DNA of 64,000 bases from Salinarimonas rosea DSM 21201 (GTDB lineage Bacteria > Pseudomonadota > Alphaproteobacteria > Rhizobiales > Beijerinckiaceae): the NCBI RefSeq assembly GCF_000429045.1, contig NZ_AUBC01000007.1, forward strand, positions 62,001 to 126,000, written 5' to 3'. Below, piece by piece: positions 1 to 9,459 of the stretch (positions are counted from its first letter, which is position 1; the number at the start of each line of letters is the position of its first letter). Position numbers and translations under genes: made by a program. The notes beneath the pieces were generated by a model, which did not search any database, was not told the DNA's origin, and worked only from the letters and a program-made list of their open reading frames with translations.

Positions 1-1221
1 CCCGATGGCGACCGGGCCCTGGCGCCAGCGCTTGCGGATGCGCACGTTGACCAGCGAGGCCTCGATGCGCGGGTTCGCACCCACGATCAGGATCGCGTCC
101 GCCTCCTCGATGCCCTGGATCGTCGGGTTGAAGACGTAGCCCGCGCGCCCGAGCGCCGGATCGAGCGCCGCGCCGTCCTGGCGGCAGTCGAGATTCGCCG
201 AGCCGAGGCCCTGCATCAGGCCCTTCAGGGCCCACATGTCCTCGACGGCGCAGAGGTCGCCGGCGACGGCGCCGATGCGGCTCGGGTCCTTGCCCTTCAC
301 CGCGCCGGCGATCGCCGCGAAGGCCTCGCTCCACGAGGCGGGCTTCAGCCGGCCGTCGGCGCCGCGCACGTAGGGGCGATCGAGCCGCTGGCGGCGCAGG
401 CCGTCGACGATGTGGCGGGTCTTGTCGGTGATCCACTCCTCGTTGATCGCCTCGTTGACCCGCGGCAGGATGCGCATCACCTCACGCCCGCGGGTGTCGA
501 CGCGGATCGCGGACCCGACCGCGTCCATGACGTCGATCGATTCGGTCTTGGTCAGCTCCCAGGGCCGGGCGTTGTAGGCGTAGGGCTTCGAGGTCAGCGC
601 GCCGACGGGGCAGAGATCCGCCACGCAGGACTGGAGCTCCGAGCCCATCGCCTTCTCGAGATAGGTGGTGATCTCCATGTCCTCGCCGCGCCCGATGGCG
701 CCGAGATCCGGCACGCCGGCCACCTCGGTGGCGAAGCGCACGCAGCGGGTGCAGTGGATGCAGCGGTTCATCCACGTCTTGACGAGCGGGCCGATGTACT
801 TGTCCTCGACCGCGCGCTTGTTCTCGTGGAAGCGCGTCGAATCGACCCCGTAGGCCATCGCCTGGTCCTGCAGGTCGCACTCGCCGCCCTGGTCGCAGAT
901 CGGGCAATCCAGCGGGTGGTTGATGAGGAGGAACTCCATCACCCCCTCGCGCGCCTTCTTGGTGCTCGCCGACTTGGTGTAGACCGTCGGCGGCTCGCCG
1001 TTGGGGCCGGGCCGGCAGTCCTTCACGCCCCAGGCGCAGGACGCCACGGGCTTGGGCGCGCCCTTGAGCTCGACCAGGCACATGCGGCAATTGCCGGCGA
1101 TGGACAGCCGCTCGTGGAAGCAGAAGCGCGGGATCTCGGCCCCCGCGGCCTCGCAGGCCTGGAGCAGCGTGTACTCGGCGGGGACGTCGACCTCGATGTC
1201 GTCGACGATGATCTTCGGCAT
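1..1221 (-). CDS. nuoG: NADH-quinone oxidoreductase subunit G (partial, C-terminus outside window)
   Basis: Iron-sulfur subunit of the peripheral arm of respiratory complex I; it relays electrons from NuoF/NuoE toward quinone. The 407 visible residues hold the N-terminal [2Fe-2S] ferredoxin-like domain (C34, C45 and C48 in a [16 protein letters not shown] context), the [13 protein letters not shown] motif with the His-coordinated cluster, the CIHCTRC motif, and the start of the molybdopterin-oxidoreductase-like domain. The ATG at 1221 begins with PKIIVDD, a usual NuoG start. The reading frame is open to base 1, so the gene continues leftwards; the family is usually about 690 residues. It is the most distal nuo gene visible. 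A small coiled-coil gene separates it from nuoF. Confidence 0.96.
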   Translation of the reverse strand, partial: MPKIIVDDIEVDVPAEYTLLQACEAAGAEIPRFCFHERLSIAGNCRMCLVELKGAPKPVASCAWGVKDCRPGPNGEPPTVYTKSASTKKAREGVMEFLLINHPLDCPICDQGGECDLQDQAMAYGVDSTRFHENKRAVEDKYIGPLVKTWMNRCIHCTRCVRFATEVAGVPDLGAIGRGEDMEITTYLEKAMGSELQSCVADLCPVGALTSKPYAYNARPWELTKTESIDVMDAVGSAIRVDTRGREVMRILPRVNEAINEEWITDKTRHIVDGLRRQRLDRPYVRGADGRLKPASWSEAFAAIAGAVKGKDPSRIGAVAGDLCAVEDMWALKGLMQGLGSANLDCRQDGAALDPALGRAGYVFNPTIQGIEEADAILIVGANPRIEASLVNVRIRKRWRQGPVAIG

Positions 1222-1230
1222 GACGGTCTC

Positions 1231-1458
1231 TCAGTGCGGCTGTTCGACGAGATCGAGCCTGCGCTCGATCCGATCCAGCCGGTCCTCGACGCGATCGAGG
1301 CGGCGGTTGATTCCAGCGATCGCGACGTTGGTCTTGGCGAGCCCCTCCTCGACGTCGGTCATGCGGACCTTGAGATCACGCACGTCCTCCGCGATACGGT
1401 CGACCTTTTCATCGATGCGCCGGAGGTAGACCAGCACGAGGTTTTCGGGCTCGCTCAT
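1231..1458 (-). CDS. Small predicted coiled-coil protein inserted between nuoF and nuoG
   Basis: A 75-residue protein of unknown function. It begins SEPENLVLVYLRRIDEK and continues as an almost unbroken heptad pattern rich in R, D, E, V and L (for example RRLDRVEDRLDRIERRLD), so a long amphipathic helix or coiled coil is predicted. It has no membrane segment and no cysteine. Two adjacent ATGs are possible (1461 and 1458) behind a GAGGACAGG Shine-Dalgarno sequence; the second is chosen. It lies 10 bases after nuoF and 9 bases before nuoG on the same strand, so it is almost certainly co-transcribed with complex I. I do not recognise a named family. A role in complex I assembly is only a guess from position. 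Confidence 0.75.
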   Translation of the reverse strand: MSEPENLVLVYLRRIDEKVDRIAEDVRDLKVRMTDVEEGLAKTNVAIAGINRRLDRVEDRLDRIERRLDLVEQPH

Positions 1459-1468
1459 CATCCTGTCC

Positions 1469-2770
1469 TCACTCCGCCGCGACGCGCACGGGATCACCGT
1501 GCGGGTTGGCGGCGTACTCGTCGATGCGCTGCTCGATCTCGTGGCGATAATGCCGGATCAGGCCCTGGATCGGCCAGGCGGCCGCGTCGCCGAGCGCGCA
1601 GATCGTGTGGCCCTCGACCTGCTTCGTCACCTCGAGCAGCATGTCGATCTCGCGCTTCTGGGCGCGGCCCTCCGCCATGCGCGAGACCACGCGCCACATC
1701 CAGCCGGTGCCCTCGCGGCAGGGCGTGCACTGGCCGCAGGACTCGTGCTTGTAGAAGTACGAGATCCGCGCGATCGCCCGGATGATGTCGGTGGACTGGT
1801 CCATCACGATCACCGCCGCGGTGCCGAGGCCGGATCCGAGCCCGCGCAGCGTGTCGAAGTCCATGGGCGCGTCGGCGATCTCGGCGCCCGGGACCAGCGG
1901 CACCGAGGAGCCGCCGGGGATGACGCACTTCAGGTTGTCCCAGCCGCCGCGGATGCCGCCGCAGTGCTTGTCGATGAGCTCCCGGAAGGGGATGCCCATC
2001 TCCTCCTCGACGTTGCACGGCTTGTCGACGTGGCCGGACACGCAGAACAGCTTGGTGCCGTGGTTGTTCGGCCGGCCGAGCCCGGCGAACCAGGCGCCGC
2101 CTCGGCGCAGGATCGTGCCCGCCACAGCGATGGATTCGACGTTGTTCACCGTCGTCGGGCAGCCCCACAGGCCCATGTTGGCCGGGAAGGGCGGCTTCAG
2201 GCGCGGCATGCCCTTCTTGCCCTCGAGGCTCTCGAGCAGCGCCGTCTCCTCGCCGCAGATGTAGGCGCCCGCCCCGTGGGCGAGGTAGCAGTCGAACGGC
2301 CAGCCGTGGACGTTGTCCTTGCCGATCAGGTTGGCCTCGTAGGCCTCGTCGATCGCGCGCTGGAGCGCCTCGCGCTCGGCGATGTACTCGCCGCGGATGT
2401 AGATGTAGGCCGCGTGCGCGCCCATGGCGACGCAGGCGAGCAGGCACCCCTCGATCAGGAGATGCGGGTCGTGCCGCATGATCTCCCGGTCCTTGCAGGT
2501 GCCGGGCTCGGATTCGTCGGCGTTGACGACGAGGTAGTGCGGGCGCCCGTCGCTCTGCTTGGGCATGAACGACCACTTCAGGCCCGTCGGGAAGCCCGCG
2601 CCGCCGCGGCCGCGCAGGTTCGACTTCTTCATCTCGTCGATGATCCACTCGCGGCCCTGGTCGACGAGGAACTTGGTCTCGTCCCACGCACCGCGCTTGC
2701 GCGCCGCCTCGAGCCCCGGCGAATGGAAGCCGTAGAGGTTGGTGAAGATGCGATCCTTGTCCTGAAGCAT
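1469..2770 (-). CDS. nuoF: NADH-quinone oxidoreductase subunit F (FMN/NADH-binding)
   Basis: The 51-kDa-type subunit of complex I. It binds NADH and FMN and passes electrons to the N3 [4Fe-4S] cluster. The 433 residues are the normal family length. The glycine-rich FMN/NADH loop [10 protein letters not shown] lies at residues 54-63, the [13 protein letters not shown] segment follows, and the cluster ligands are C345, C348 and C351 (SCGQCTPC) plus C391 (HTICALGD). The ATG at 2770 follows nuoE by 15 bases. Conserved throughout, with no sign of damage. Confidence 0.98.
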   Translation of the reverse strand: MLQDKDRIFTNLYGFHSPGLEAARKRGAWDETKFLVDQGREWIIDEMKKSNLRGRGGAGFPTGLKWSFMPKQSDGRPHYLVVNADESEPGTCKDREIMRHDPHLLIEGCLLACVAMGAHAAYIYIRGEYIAEREALQRAIDEAYEANLIGKDNVHGWPFDCYLAHGAGAYICGEETALLESLEGKKGMPRLKPPFPANMGLWGCPTTVNNVESIAVAGTILRRGGAWFAGLGRPNNHGTKLFCVSGHVDKPCNVEEEMGIPFRELIDKHCGGIRGGWDNLKCVIPGGSSVPLVPGAEIADAPMDFDTLRGLGSGLGTAAVIVMDQSTDIIRAIARISYFYKHESCGQCTPCREGTGWMWRVVSRMAEGRAQKREIDMLLEVTKQVEGHTICALGDAAAWPIQGLIRHYRHEIEQRIDEYAANPHGDPVRVAAE

Positions 2771-2785
2771 GGCGCCGGTCTCCTC

Positions 2786-4015
2786 TCAGGACGGGGTGTT
2801 GCCGTCGGCGAGCGCGCGCGCCTGCTCGACCCAGTTCTCCCGGTCGATCCGGCCGGGGAAGGCGAGGTAGGTGCCGACCCAGCGGATCTGCGGGCGCTCC
2901 CAGGCGGCGATCTGGTCGAAGTGCCAGATGCCGAGCCCGTTGAGCTTCTTCTCGTTGGCGGGGCCGATGCCGAGGATCTTCTTGAGGTCGTCGGCCGTCC
3001 CGCCGCGCGGGGCGTCGAGGCCGGCGGGCCGCTCGCCGACGGCGTTCGCCTTGTCCTCGGCGGAGGCGTCCTTCGGCAGCGTGGCGAGGCGGGAGGCGAC
3101 CTCCTCCTCCTCGGCGACGGCCTGGGCGTCCACCGTCTTGCGGGAGCCCTCCTCGGACGCCGTCACCCGCGCGCCCGGGTCGACGGGCCGCTCGCCGGCG
3201 GCGGCGCGCTGGGCGGGGGCGTCGGCGACGGGGCTCTCCGTGGCGCGGCCGGAATCGGGCTTGCCCGGCTTGGGCTCGACGGCGGCCTCCTTGGCGGCGG
3301 ACGCCGCCTCGGCCTTCGCCTCGTCCTCCTTCGCCTTCTCCTCGGCGGCCTTGCGGATGGCCTCCTCCTCGAAGCGCTTCTTCCAGGCGCCGACGCGCGA
3401 GCCGTCGTAGAGGCCGGGGTCCTGCAGGGTCTGGACGTTGTCCGTCGGCTCGGACGACGTACGGCCCTGCTGCGAGCCCGTGCGGACCTCGCGCCCGGCG
3501 GCGAGGTCGTCGAGGAGCTTGTCGAAATTCTCCTCGGTCAGGTCCTCGTAGTAATCGTCGTTGATCTGCACCATCGGCGCGTTGCAGCAGGCGCCCAGGC
3601 ACTCGACCTCGAGCCAGGAGAACAGCCCGTCGTCCGTGACGTGCTGCGGCGCGCCGATGCGGCGCTCGAGCACCTTCTTCACGGCGTCCGAGCCGCGCAG
3701 CTGGCAGGGCGTCGTCCCGCACATCTGGATGTAGAACTTGCCGACCGGCTCGAGGTTGAACATCGTGTAGAAGGTCGCGACCTCGAACACGCGGATATAG
3801 GGCATGGCGAGCCGCTCCGCGACGGCCTCGATGGCCTTCTGCGGCAGCCAGTTCCCGCAATCCTTCTGCACGCGCCACAGGAGCGGGATCACCGCGGAGG
3901 CCTGCCGGCCCACCGGGTACTTGCGCACCTGCTCGACGAGCCACGCCTCGGTCTGGGGCGTGAACGCGAAGGATTTCGGTTGCACCGCGTCGGGTGCGAG
4001 CCTGCGAACGGCCAT
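2786..4015 (-). CDS. nuoE: NADH-quinone oxidoreductase subunit E with long C-terminal extension
   Basis: The 24-kDa-type subunit carrying the N1a [2Fe-2S] cluster. Residues 15-175 are the thioredoxin-like NuoE domain with ligands C99, C104, C139 and C143. The protein is 409 residues, whereas classical NuoE is about 160-220. The extra part is an Ala/Glu/Lys-rich linker (about 212-340) followed by a compact domain at about 341-390 with a helix-hairpin-helix-like signature, DDLKKILGIGPANEKKLNGL. Similar extensions occur in NuoE of other Rhizobiales (recall), so this is lineage-typical rather than a new fusion, but the role of the tail is unknown. It is followed by a 94-base gap to nuoD on the upstream side. 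Confidence 0.95.
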   Translation of the reverse strand: MAVRRLAPDAVQPKSFAFTPQTEAWLVEQVRKYPVGRQASAVIPLLWRVQKDCGNWLPQKAIEAVAERLAMPYIRVFEVATFYTMFNLEPVGKFYIQMCGTTPCQLRGSDAVKKVLERRIGAPQHVTDDGLFSWLEVECLGACCNAPMVQINDDYYEDLTEENFDKLLDDLAAGREVRTGSQQGRTSSEPTDNVQTLQDPGLYDGSRVGAWKKRFEEEAIRKAAEEKAKEDEAKAEAASAAKEAAVEPKPGKPDSGRATESPVADAPAQRAAAGERPVDPGARVTASEEGSRKTVDAQAVAEEEEVASRLATLPKDASAEDKANAVGERPAGLDAPRGGTADDLKKILGIGPANEKKLNGLGIWHFDQIAAWERPQIRWVGTYLAFPGRIDRENWVEQARALADGNTPS

Positions 4016-4109
4016 CTGCCTCTACTCGCTCTGGCGCGGCCGGCTCGTGCGCGCCGCGCGCGTTCCTCGTGCCCGCGCGGAGGACGGTCTCCCCCGCGCC
4101 GGCTTCAGA

Positions 4110-5300
4110 TCAGCGATCGACCTCGCCGAAGACGATGTCGATCGACCCCAGGATGGCCGACACGTCGGCCAGCATGTGCCCGCGGCACAGGAAATCCATC
4201 GCCTGGAGATGGGCGAATCCCGGCGCGCGGATCTTCACCCGGTAGGGCTTGTTGCCGCCGTCCGAGACGAGATAGACGCCGAACTCGCCCTTGGGCGCCT
4301 CGACCGCCGCGTAGATCTCGCCCTCGGGGACGTGGAAGCCCTCGGTGTAGAGCTTGAAGTGGTGGATGAGCGCCTCCATCGAGCGCTTCATCTCGCCCCG
4401 CTTGGGCGGCGCGACCTTGCCGTCCTTGGTCGCGATCGGACCCTTGCCGTCCGGCTTGCGGAGCTTGGCGATGCACTGGCGCATGATGCGCACCGACTGG
4501 CGCATCTCCTCCATGCGGATGAGCTGGCGATCGTAGTTGTCGCCGTTCTTCCCCACGGGGACGTCGAACTCCATCTCGTCGTAGCACTCGTAGGGCTGCG
4601 CCTTGCGCAGGTCCCACGGTGCGCCGGAGCCGCGCACCATCACGCCGGAGAAGCCCCACTTCCAGCAATCCTCCAGCGACACGACGGCGATGTCGACGTT
4701 GCGCTGCTTGAAGATGCGGTTGCCCATGACGAGCGCGTCGAGGTCGTCGACCGTCTTCAGGAACGGGTCGCACCAGGCCTCGATGTCGTCGATCAGGTCC
4801 TCCGGCAGGTCCTGGTGGACACCGCCGAAGCGGAAGTAGTTGGCGTGCAGCCGCGCGCCGGACGCGCGCTCGTAGAACACCATCAGCCGCTCGCGCTCCT
4901 CGAAGCCCCACAGCGGCGGGGTGAGCGCGCCCACGTCCATCGCCTGCGTGGTGATGTTGAGGAGGTGCGAGAGGATGCGGCCGATCTCGCAGTAGAGCAC
5001 GCGGATGAGCTGCGCGCGGCGTGGCACGGTGATCCCGAGCAGGCGCTCGGCGGCGAGGCAGAAGGCGTGCTCCTGGTTCATCGGCGCGACGTAGTCGAGC
5101 CGGTCGAAATAGGGCGTGCCCTGGAGGTAGGTCTTGTACTCGAGCAGCTTCTCGGTGCCGCGGTGGAGCAGGCCCACGTGCGGGTCGACGCGCTCCACGA
5201 CCTCGCCGTCGAGCTCGAGCACGAGGCGCAGCACGCCGTGCGCGGCCGGATGCTGCGGGCCGAAGTTGATCGAGAAGTTGCGGATGTCGTGCTCGCCCAT
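4110..5300 (-). CDS. nuoD: NADH-quinone oxidoreductase subunit D
   Basis: The 49-kDa-type subunit of complex I; together with NuoB it forms the quinone-reduction site at the base of the peripheral arm. The 396 residues match the family. It begins [25 protein letters not shown] in effect, containing the typical [13 protein letters not shown] segment, and ends with the standard [13 protein letters not shown]. The [13 protein letters not shown] motif is intact. It sits between nuoC (14 bases away) and nuoE in the canonical order. Confidence 0.98.
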   Translation of the reverse strand: MGEHDIRNFSINFGPQHPAAHGVLRLVLELDGEVVERVDPHVGLLHRGTEKLLEYKTYLQGTPYFDRLDYVAPMNQEHAFCLAAERLLGITVPRRAQLIRVLYCEIGRILSHLLNITTQAMDVGALTPPLWGFEERERLMVFYERASGARLHANYFRFGGVHQDLPEDLIDDIEAWCDPFLKTVDDLDALVMGNRIFKQRNVDIAVVSLEDCWKWGFSGVMVRGSGAPWDLRKAQPYECYDEMEFDVPVGKNGDNYDRQLIRMEEMRQSVRIMRQCIAKLRKPDGKGPIATKDGKVAPPKRGEMKRSMEALIHHFKLYTEGFHVPEGEIYAAVEAPKGEFGVYLVSDGGNKPYRVKIRAPGFAHLQAMDFLCRGHMLADVSAILGSIDIVFGEVDR

Positions 5301-5314
5301 GGCGCTCTCCTCGA

Positions 5315-5941
5315 TCAGCCTTTCGCCTTCTCGTCGCCGGGCAGGACGTAGTCCGTCCCTTCCCAGGGCGACAGGAAGTCGAAGTTGCGGAACTCCTGGG
5401 TGAGCTTCACCGGCTCGTAAATCACTCGCCCCTGCGCCTCGTCGTAGCGCACCTCGACGAAGCCGGTGAGCGGGAAGTCCTTGCGCAGCGGATGGCCCTC
5501 GAAGCCGTAGTCGGTCAGGAGCCGGCGCAGGTCCGGATGGCCGGAGAACAGGATGCCGTAGAGGTCGTAGGCCTCGCGCTCGAACCAGTTCGCCGCCGGG
5601 AAGTCGTCGATGATGGACGGCACCGGCGTGCGCTCGTCGGTGCGGACCTTCACACGCACGCGCGTGTTGTGCTCGGGCGACAGGAAGTGGTAGACGACGT
5701 CGAAGCGCTGCGCGCGCTCGGGGTAGTCGACGCCGCAGATGTCGATGAACGACACGAAGCGGCAGCGCGGGTCGTCGCGCAGGAAGGCGACGACGTCGCG
5801 GATCGCCGCGGCCTCGACCTCGAGCGCGAGGTCGCCGTGGGCGGCCACCGCGACGCCGGTCACCGCCGTCGGCAGCGCGTCCCGGACGTGGTTGCCGAGC
5901 GCCAGCAGCGCGTCGGTGTCGATGTGGGGCTGGATGGCCAT
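5315..5941 (-). CDS. nuoC: NADH-quinone oxidoreductase subunit C
   Basis: The 30-kDa-type subunit of the complex I hydrogenase-like module. It is 208 residues from the ATG at 5941 ([15 protein letters not shown]). The longer open frame upstream is the antisense/out-of-frame part of nuoB and is not used. The conserved [42 protein letters not shown] region is present in full (only key parts quoted: [10 protein letters not shown] and HPLRKDFPL). nuoB ends 19 bases before it. Confidence 0.97.
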   Translation of the reverse strand: MAIQPHIDTDALLALGNHVRDALPTAVTGVAVAAHGDLALEVEAAAIRDVVAFLRDDPRCRFVSFIDICGVDYPERAQRFDVVYHFLSPEHNTRVRVKVRTDERTPVPSIIDDFPAANWFEREAYDLYGILFSGHPDLRRLLTDYGFEGHPLRKDFPLTGFVEVRYDEAQGRVIYEPVKLTQEFRNFDFLSPWEGTDYVLPGDEKAKG

Positions 5942-5960
5942 GATCCCTCGCGAGCCCTCC

Positions 5961-6542
5961 TCAGCGCTCGATCGTGCCGGTGCGGCGGATCTTCTTCTGC
6001 AGGAGCAGCACGCCGTAGAGCAGCGCCTCGGCCGTCGGCGGGCAGCCCGGCACGTAGACGTCGACCGGCACGATGCGATCGCAGCCGCGCACCACCGAGT
6101 ACGAGTAGTGATAGTAGCCGCCGCCATTGGCGCACGAGCCCATCGAGATGACGTAGCGCGGCTCCGGCATCTGGTCGTAGACCTTGCGGAAGGCGGGGGC
6201 CATCTTGTTGGTCAGCGTGCCGGCGACGATGATCACGTCCGACTGGCGCGGCGAGGCGCGCGGGGCGAAGCCGAACCGCTCCGCGTCGTAGCGCGGCATC
6301 GACATCTGCATCATCTCGACGGCGCAGCAGGCGAGCCCGAACGTCATCCACATCAGCGAGCCGGTGCGCGCCCAGGTGATCAGGTCGTCGACCGAGGTGA
6401 CGAGAAAGCCCTTGTCGGCGAGCTCGGCCGAGACGTCGGCGAAGAACGGGTCCTCGCCGCGCGGCGCGCCGTGCTGCAGGCCGAACGTGTCCTCCGTCCG
6501 GGGCGCGTCGGGACGCGTCTTGCCGGGATCGATCAGTCCCAT
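5961..6542 (-). CDS. nuoB: NADH-quinone oxidoreductase subunit B
   Basis: The PSST subunit that carries cluster N2, the last iron-sulfur centre before quinone. It is 193 residues from the ATG at 6542. Cluster ligands are C72 and C73 ([10 protein letters not shown]), C137 ([15 protein letters not shown]) and C167 (YVPGCPPT), all intact. The start codon lies inside the last codons of nuoA, an overlap of 10 bases, so translation is probably coupled. Confidence 0.98.
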   Translation of the reverse strand: MGLIDPGKTRPDAPRTEDTFGLQHGAPRGEDPFFADVSAELADKGFLVTSVDDLITWARTGSLMWMTFGLACCAVEMMQMSMPRYDAERFGFAPRASPRQSDVIIVAGTLTNKMAPAFRKVYDQMPEPRYVISMGSCANGGGYYHYSYSVVRGCDRIVPVDVYVPGCPPTAEALLYGVLLLQKKIRRTGTIER

Positions 6543-6898
6543 TCCAGGGCTCCCTTCTTCCACTCGTAGACGAAGCCGACGGTGAGCACGCCGAGGAAGA
6601 TCATCATCGACCAGAAGCCGAACCAGCCGATGCCGCCGAAGGTCACCGCCCAGGGGAACAGGAAGGCGACCTCGAGGTCGAAGATGATGAACAGGATGGC
6701 CACCAGGTAGAAGCGGACGTCGAACTTCATGCGCGAGTCGTCGAAGGCGTTGAACCCGCACTCGTAGGCCGAGAGCTTCTCGGAATCCGGGCTCTTGTAG
6801 GCCACGACGAAGGGTGCGGCGAGCAGGATGGCGCCGATGAAGAGCGCCACGCCCATGAAGATGACGAGCGGCAGGTAGTCGGCCAAAAGCGCGGTCAT
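6533..6898 (-). CDS. nuoA: NADH-quinone oxidoreductase subunit A
   Basis: Small membrane subunit of complex I with three predicted transmembrane helices (about residues 7-29, 62-84 and 91-111). It is 121 residues, the normal length, with the conserved loop [20 protein letters not shown]. The ATG at 6898 follows an AGAAGGGAG Shine-Dalgarno sequence. This is the first gene of the nuo operon; its promoter must lie in the 6899-7290 interval. Confidence 0.97.
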   Translation of the reverse strand: MTALLADYLPLVIFMGVALFIGAILLAAPFVVAYKSPDSEKLSAYECGFNAFDDSRMKFDVRFYLVAILFIIFDLEVAFLFPWAVTFGGIGWFGFWSMMIFLGVLTVGFVYEWKKGALEWD

Positions 6899-7290
6899 GA
6901 CGCTCCCTTCTCACGTGGCCCGCAACGCCGACGGCTCCGCCCTGGAAGAGGCGGACTCTGGACGGCGCTGCGCCGGGCGACGCTTAGCCCACGCCCCGGC
7001 GGGTGGCAAGGCCCCGAGGGGTCGCACGGATGCCGAGAACGGTCCCGAAACGGCGGCTTTCGCGCGGGCGCCGGCCCGTGGCGCGGGCATGAACACCACG
7101 TCGATGCCCTGTAGATGGAGAACGCGCCCGGCGGCTGGGAGGGGGTGCTACGGTCCGACGCGGGGAGGGGGCCGCATCCTCGGGCCGCGTCCTCCCCGGA
7201 GACGAGGCCTCCGCGCCTCGGTGCGGGCGGTGGAGCCGTGCGATGTGCGGCCACCCGGCGCGCCCGACACGTCACCCGCCTGACGCTCCG
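6899..7290. other. Non-coding interval upstream of nuoA
   Basis: About 390 bases between nuoA and the metal-transporter permease gene; no convincing gene. Short open frames here lack ribosome sites and recognisable products. A weak minus-strand promoter candidate for the nuo operon is TTGCCA (plus-strand 7004-7009) with TAAGCG (6981-6986) 17 bases away; its -10 box is poor. The permease gene ends at the right border, so its terminator would also be here, but I see no clear hairpin with a T-tract. Confidence 0.5.
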
Positions 7291-8214
7291 TCACGCCTCC
7301 CGCGCCGCGCCCACCCGCGCCCGGTGCGGGCCGAGCAGGCAGGCGAGCGCGAGGATCACCCCCGACACGGTGGCGATCATGCCGGCCGCGCTCACCGCGT
7401 GCGTGCCGCCGAGCCAGAGCGGGCCCCAGCCCGCCAGCACGTAGCCGAGGACGGCGGAGAGCGTGGCGAAGGCGACGCTCCAGGCGACCTGGCGCTCGAG
7501 CCGGTTCGTCATCAGCCGCGCCGCCGCCGGCGGGCAGATGAACATGGCGATGACGATGATCGAGCCCACCGCGTCGAAGGCCGCGACCGCCGCCACCGCC
7601 GCGGCGACGACGAGGCCGAGCGAGATCGCCGCGACGGGGAGCCCCAGCGTCGCCGCGAAGCCCTCGTCGAAGGTCGAGAGCTTCAGGGGGCGCCAGAACA
7701 CCCCCGTGAGCAGCGCGATCAGCGCCGCCGCGGCCGCCATGCGCGGCAGCTCCGGCGGCAGGCCCGCGAGCGCCACGGGGTCGAGCAGCGAGCCCCAGCC
7801 GTCGGCGGAGAGCCAGATCAGGCTCTCCAGGCTGCCGTAGAGCGCGTGCTCGACGTCGATGTGGACGCCCGACGTGTCCGTCTGCTCCAGGAGCAGCACG
7901 CCCGCCGCGAACATCGCCGTGAAGACGACGCCCATCGCGGCGCCCGGCTCGATGCGCCCGAGCCGCCGCACCGCCTCGATCAGCACGACGGCGACGATCG
8001 CGGCGCCGCCGGCGCCGAGCATCATCGGCCAGGTCGTGATCGTCCCCGTGACCAGGAAGGCGACGACGATGCCCGGCAGCACCACGTGCGAGATCGCGTC
8101 GCCGATCAGCGCCTGGCGGCGCAGGAGGAGGAAGTTGCCCGGCAGCGCGCAGGCGATCGCCGCGAGGACGCCGATGAGGAGCGGCGTGAGGTCGAGCTGG
8201 ACGAAGGCGTTCAC
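7291..8214 (-). CDS. Metal ABC transporter permease (second permease, TroD/SitD type)
   Basis: Inner-membrane channel subunit of a Mn/Fe/Zn ABC importer of the ABC-3 permease family. It is 307 residues with about eight to nine hydrophobic helices and the typical LRRQALIGDAISHVVLPGI segment near the N-terminus. The start is the GTG at 8214, whose GTGA overlaps the TGA of the upstream permease by 4 bases, a translational-coupling arrangement used twice in this operon. The longer open frame to 9165 only shadows the upstream gene. It is the last gene of SBP-ATPase-permease-permease. Confidence 0.92.
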   Translation of the reverse strand: MNAFVQLDLTPLLIGVLAAIACALPGNFLLLRRQALIGDAISHVVLPGIVVAFLVTGTITTWPMMLGAGGAAIVAVVLIEAVRRLGRIEPGAAMGVVFTAMFAAGVLLLEQTDTSGVHIDVEHALYGSLESLIWLSADGWGSLLDPVALAGLPPELPRMAAAAALIALLTGVFWRPLKLSTFDEGFAATLGLPVAAISLGLVVAAAVAAVAAFDAVGSIIVIAMFICPPAAARLMTNRLERQVAWSVAFATLSAVLGYVLAGWGPLWLGGTHAVSAAGMIATVSGVILALACLLGPHRARVGAAREA

Positions 8215-9458
8215 GGCACGGCTCCCGCGATTCGCGGCCCGACGGAAACCGGCGGCCCGAGCCTGCGATCGAGCTCGGCGATCTCGTCGCGGGTGAGCAC
8301 CGCCTCGATCGAGGTGAGCCCGTCGTAGCGCCCGGCGATGGTCTCGTCCCGGTAGACCCGGCGCGCGACGTCCCAGCGCTTCTCGTCGCGCAGCACCTTC
8401 GCCGCCTGCGCCGCGCCGTCCGGCGTCTCGACGCCGTCGGGGCGGATCAGCCCCTCGCGCCGGAGGACCTTGAGCGTCAGCCGGTCGAAGATCGCCTCGC
8501 GGCGCGCCAGCGCGAGCAGGCCCTGGCGGCGGTGGACGTCGTGCTGGAAGCGGCGATGCCGCCACAGCGCCGCCGCGACGCCGCGCACCGGCGCGAGGAG
8601 GAGGGAGAGCATGAACAGCCCGAAGGAGACGAGCACGATGAGCGGCCCCGTCGGCAGGTCGGGCGCCGACGCCGAGAGCGCCGCGCCGAGATAGCCGGCG
8701 GCGCCGCCGAGCGCGCCCGCGATCCAGACGACCCGCTCGGTCCGCTCCGTCCAGAACCGCGCCGTCACCGGCGGGATGATGAGCAGCGCGACGACGAGGA
8801 TGAGCCCGACGATCTTGAGCCCGATCACCGTCACCGCCATCACGAGCCCCATGATCGCGAGGTCGACGCCGCGCACGCTCACGCCCGAGGCCGCCGCCCA
8901 GTCGGGATCGAAGGAGACGATCGTCATCGGCCGCCGCAGCAGCAGGACGACCCCGACGCACAGCGCGCCGCCGACGGCGATGGTGACCGCATCGGCATAG
9001 AGCATGCCGGCGGTCGAGCCGAGGAGGAAGCTCTCGAGCCCCGCCTGGCGACCGCTCGACATGGTCTGGATCACGGTGAGCAGCACGATGCCGAAGCCGA
9101 AGAACACGGAGAGCACCGCCCCGATCGCCGCATCCTCGGGGAGCCGCGTGCGCCGGGCGATCCACTCGACGAGGAAGAGCCCCACCGTCGCCGACACGGC
9201 CGAGCCGAGCAGCAGCCCGGGCAGGCTGCGCCCCTCGCCGCCGAGCATCACCATCAGGATGAAGGCGATGCCGATCCCCGGCAGGGTCGCATGGGCGACG
9301 GCGTCGGACACGAGCGCGCGCTTGCGCAGGAAGAGGAACGTCCCGCCCGCGCCGGCGGCGGCGCCGAGGAGCCCCGCGCCGACCGCGACGAGGGCGGAAT
9401 TGTAGCCCGCCTGGAGGGCCAGCGCCGCGAGGAAGGCCTGCCAGAAGCCCGTGTCCAT
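8211..9458 (-). CDS. Metal ABC transporter permease with C-terminal regulator-like extension (TroC/SitC type)
   Basis: First permease of the metal importer. Residues 1-285 form the ABC-3 membrane domain (LRKRALVSDAVAHATLPGIG segment, eight to nine helices). The remaining ~125 residues are hydrophilic: HRRQGLLALARREAIFDRL, then LKVLRREGLIRPDG, and an end region with LTRDEIAELDRRLG. That resembles the winged-helix/dimerisation pattern of DtxR/MntR-type regulators, which are known as C-terminal fusions on some TroC-like permeases (recall). A typical permease is about 280-300 residues, so the 415-residue length is real extra sequence. The ATPase gene ends 1 base upstream. Confidence 0.9.
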   Translation of the reverse strand: MDTGFWQAFLAALALQAGYNSALVAVGAGLLGAAAGAGGTFLFLRKRALVSDAVAHATLPGIGIAFILMVMLGGEGRSLPGLLLGSAVSATVGLFLVEWIARRTRLPEDAAIGAVLSVFFGFGIVLLTVIQTMSSGRQAGLESFLLGSTAGMLYADAVTIAVGGALCVGVVLLLRRPMTIVSFDPDWAAASGVSVRGVDLAIMGLVMAVTVIGLKIVGLILVVALLIIPPVTARFWTERTERVVWIAGALGGAAGYLGAALSASAPDLPTGPLIVLVSFGLFMLSLLLAPVRGVAAALWRHRRFQHDVHRRQGLLALARREAIFDRLTLKVLRREGLIRPDGVETPDGAAQAAKVLRDEKRWDVARRVYRDETIAGRYDGLTSIEAVLTRDEIAELDRRLGPPVSVGPRIAGAVP

Positions 9459-9459
9459 C

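Noticed and set aside
6897-7444. Several overlapping short frames upstream of nuoA
   Set aside because: They lie on both strands in a promoter interval, have no motifs and overlap the permease gene.
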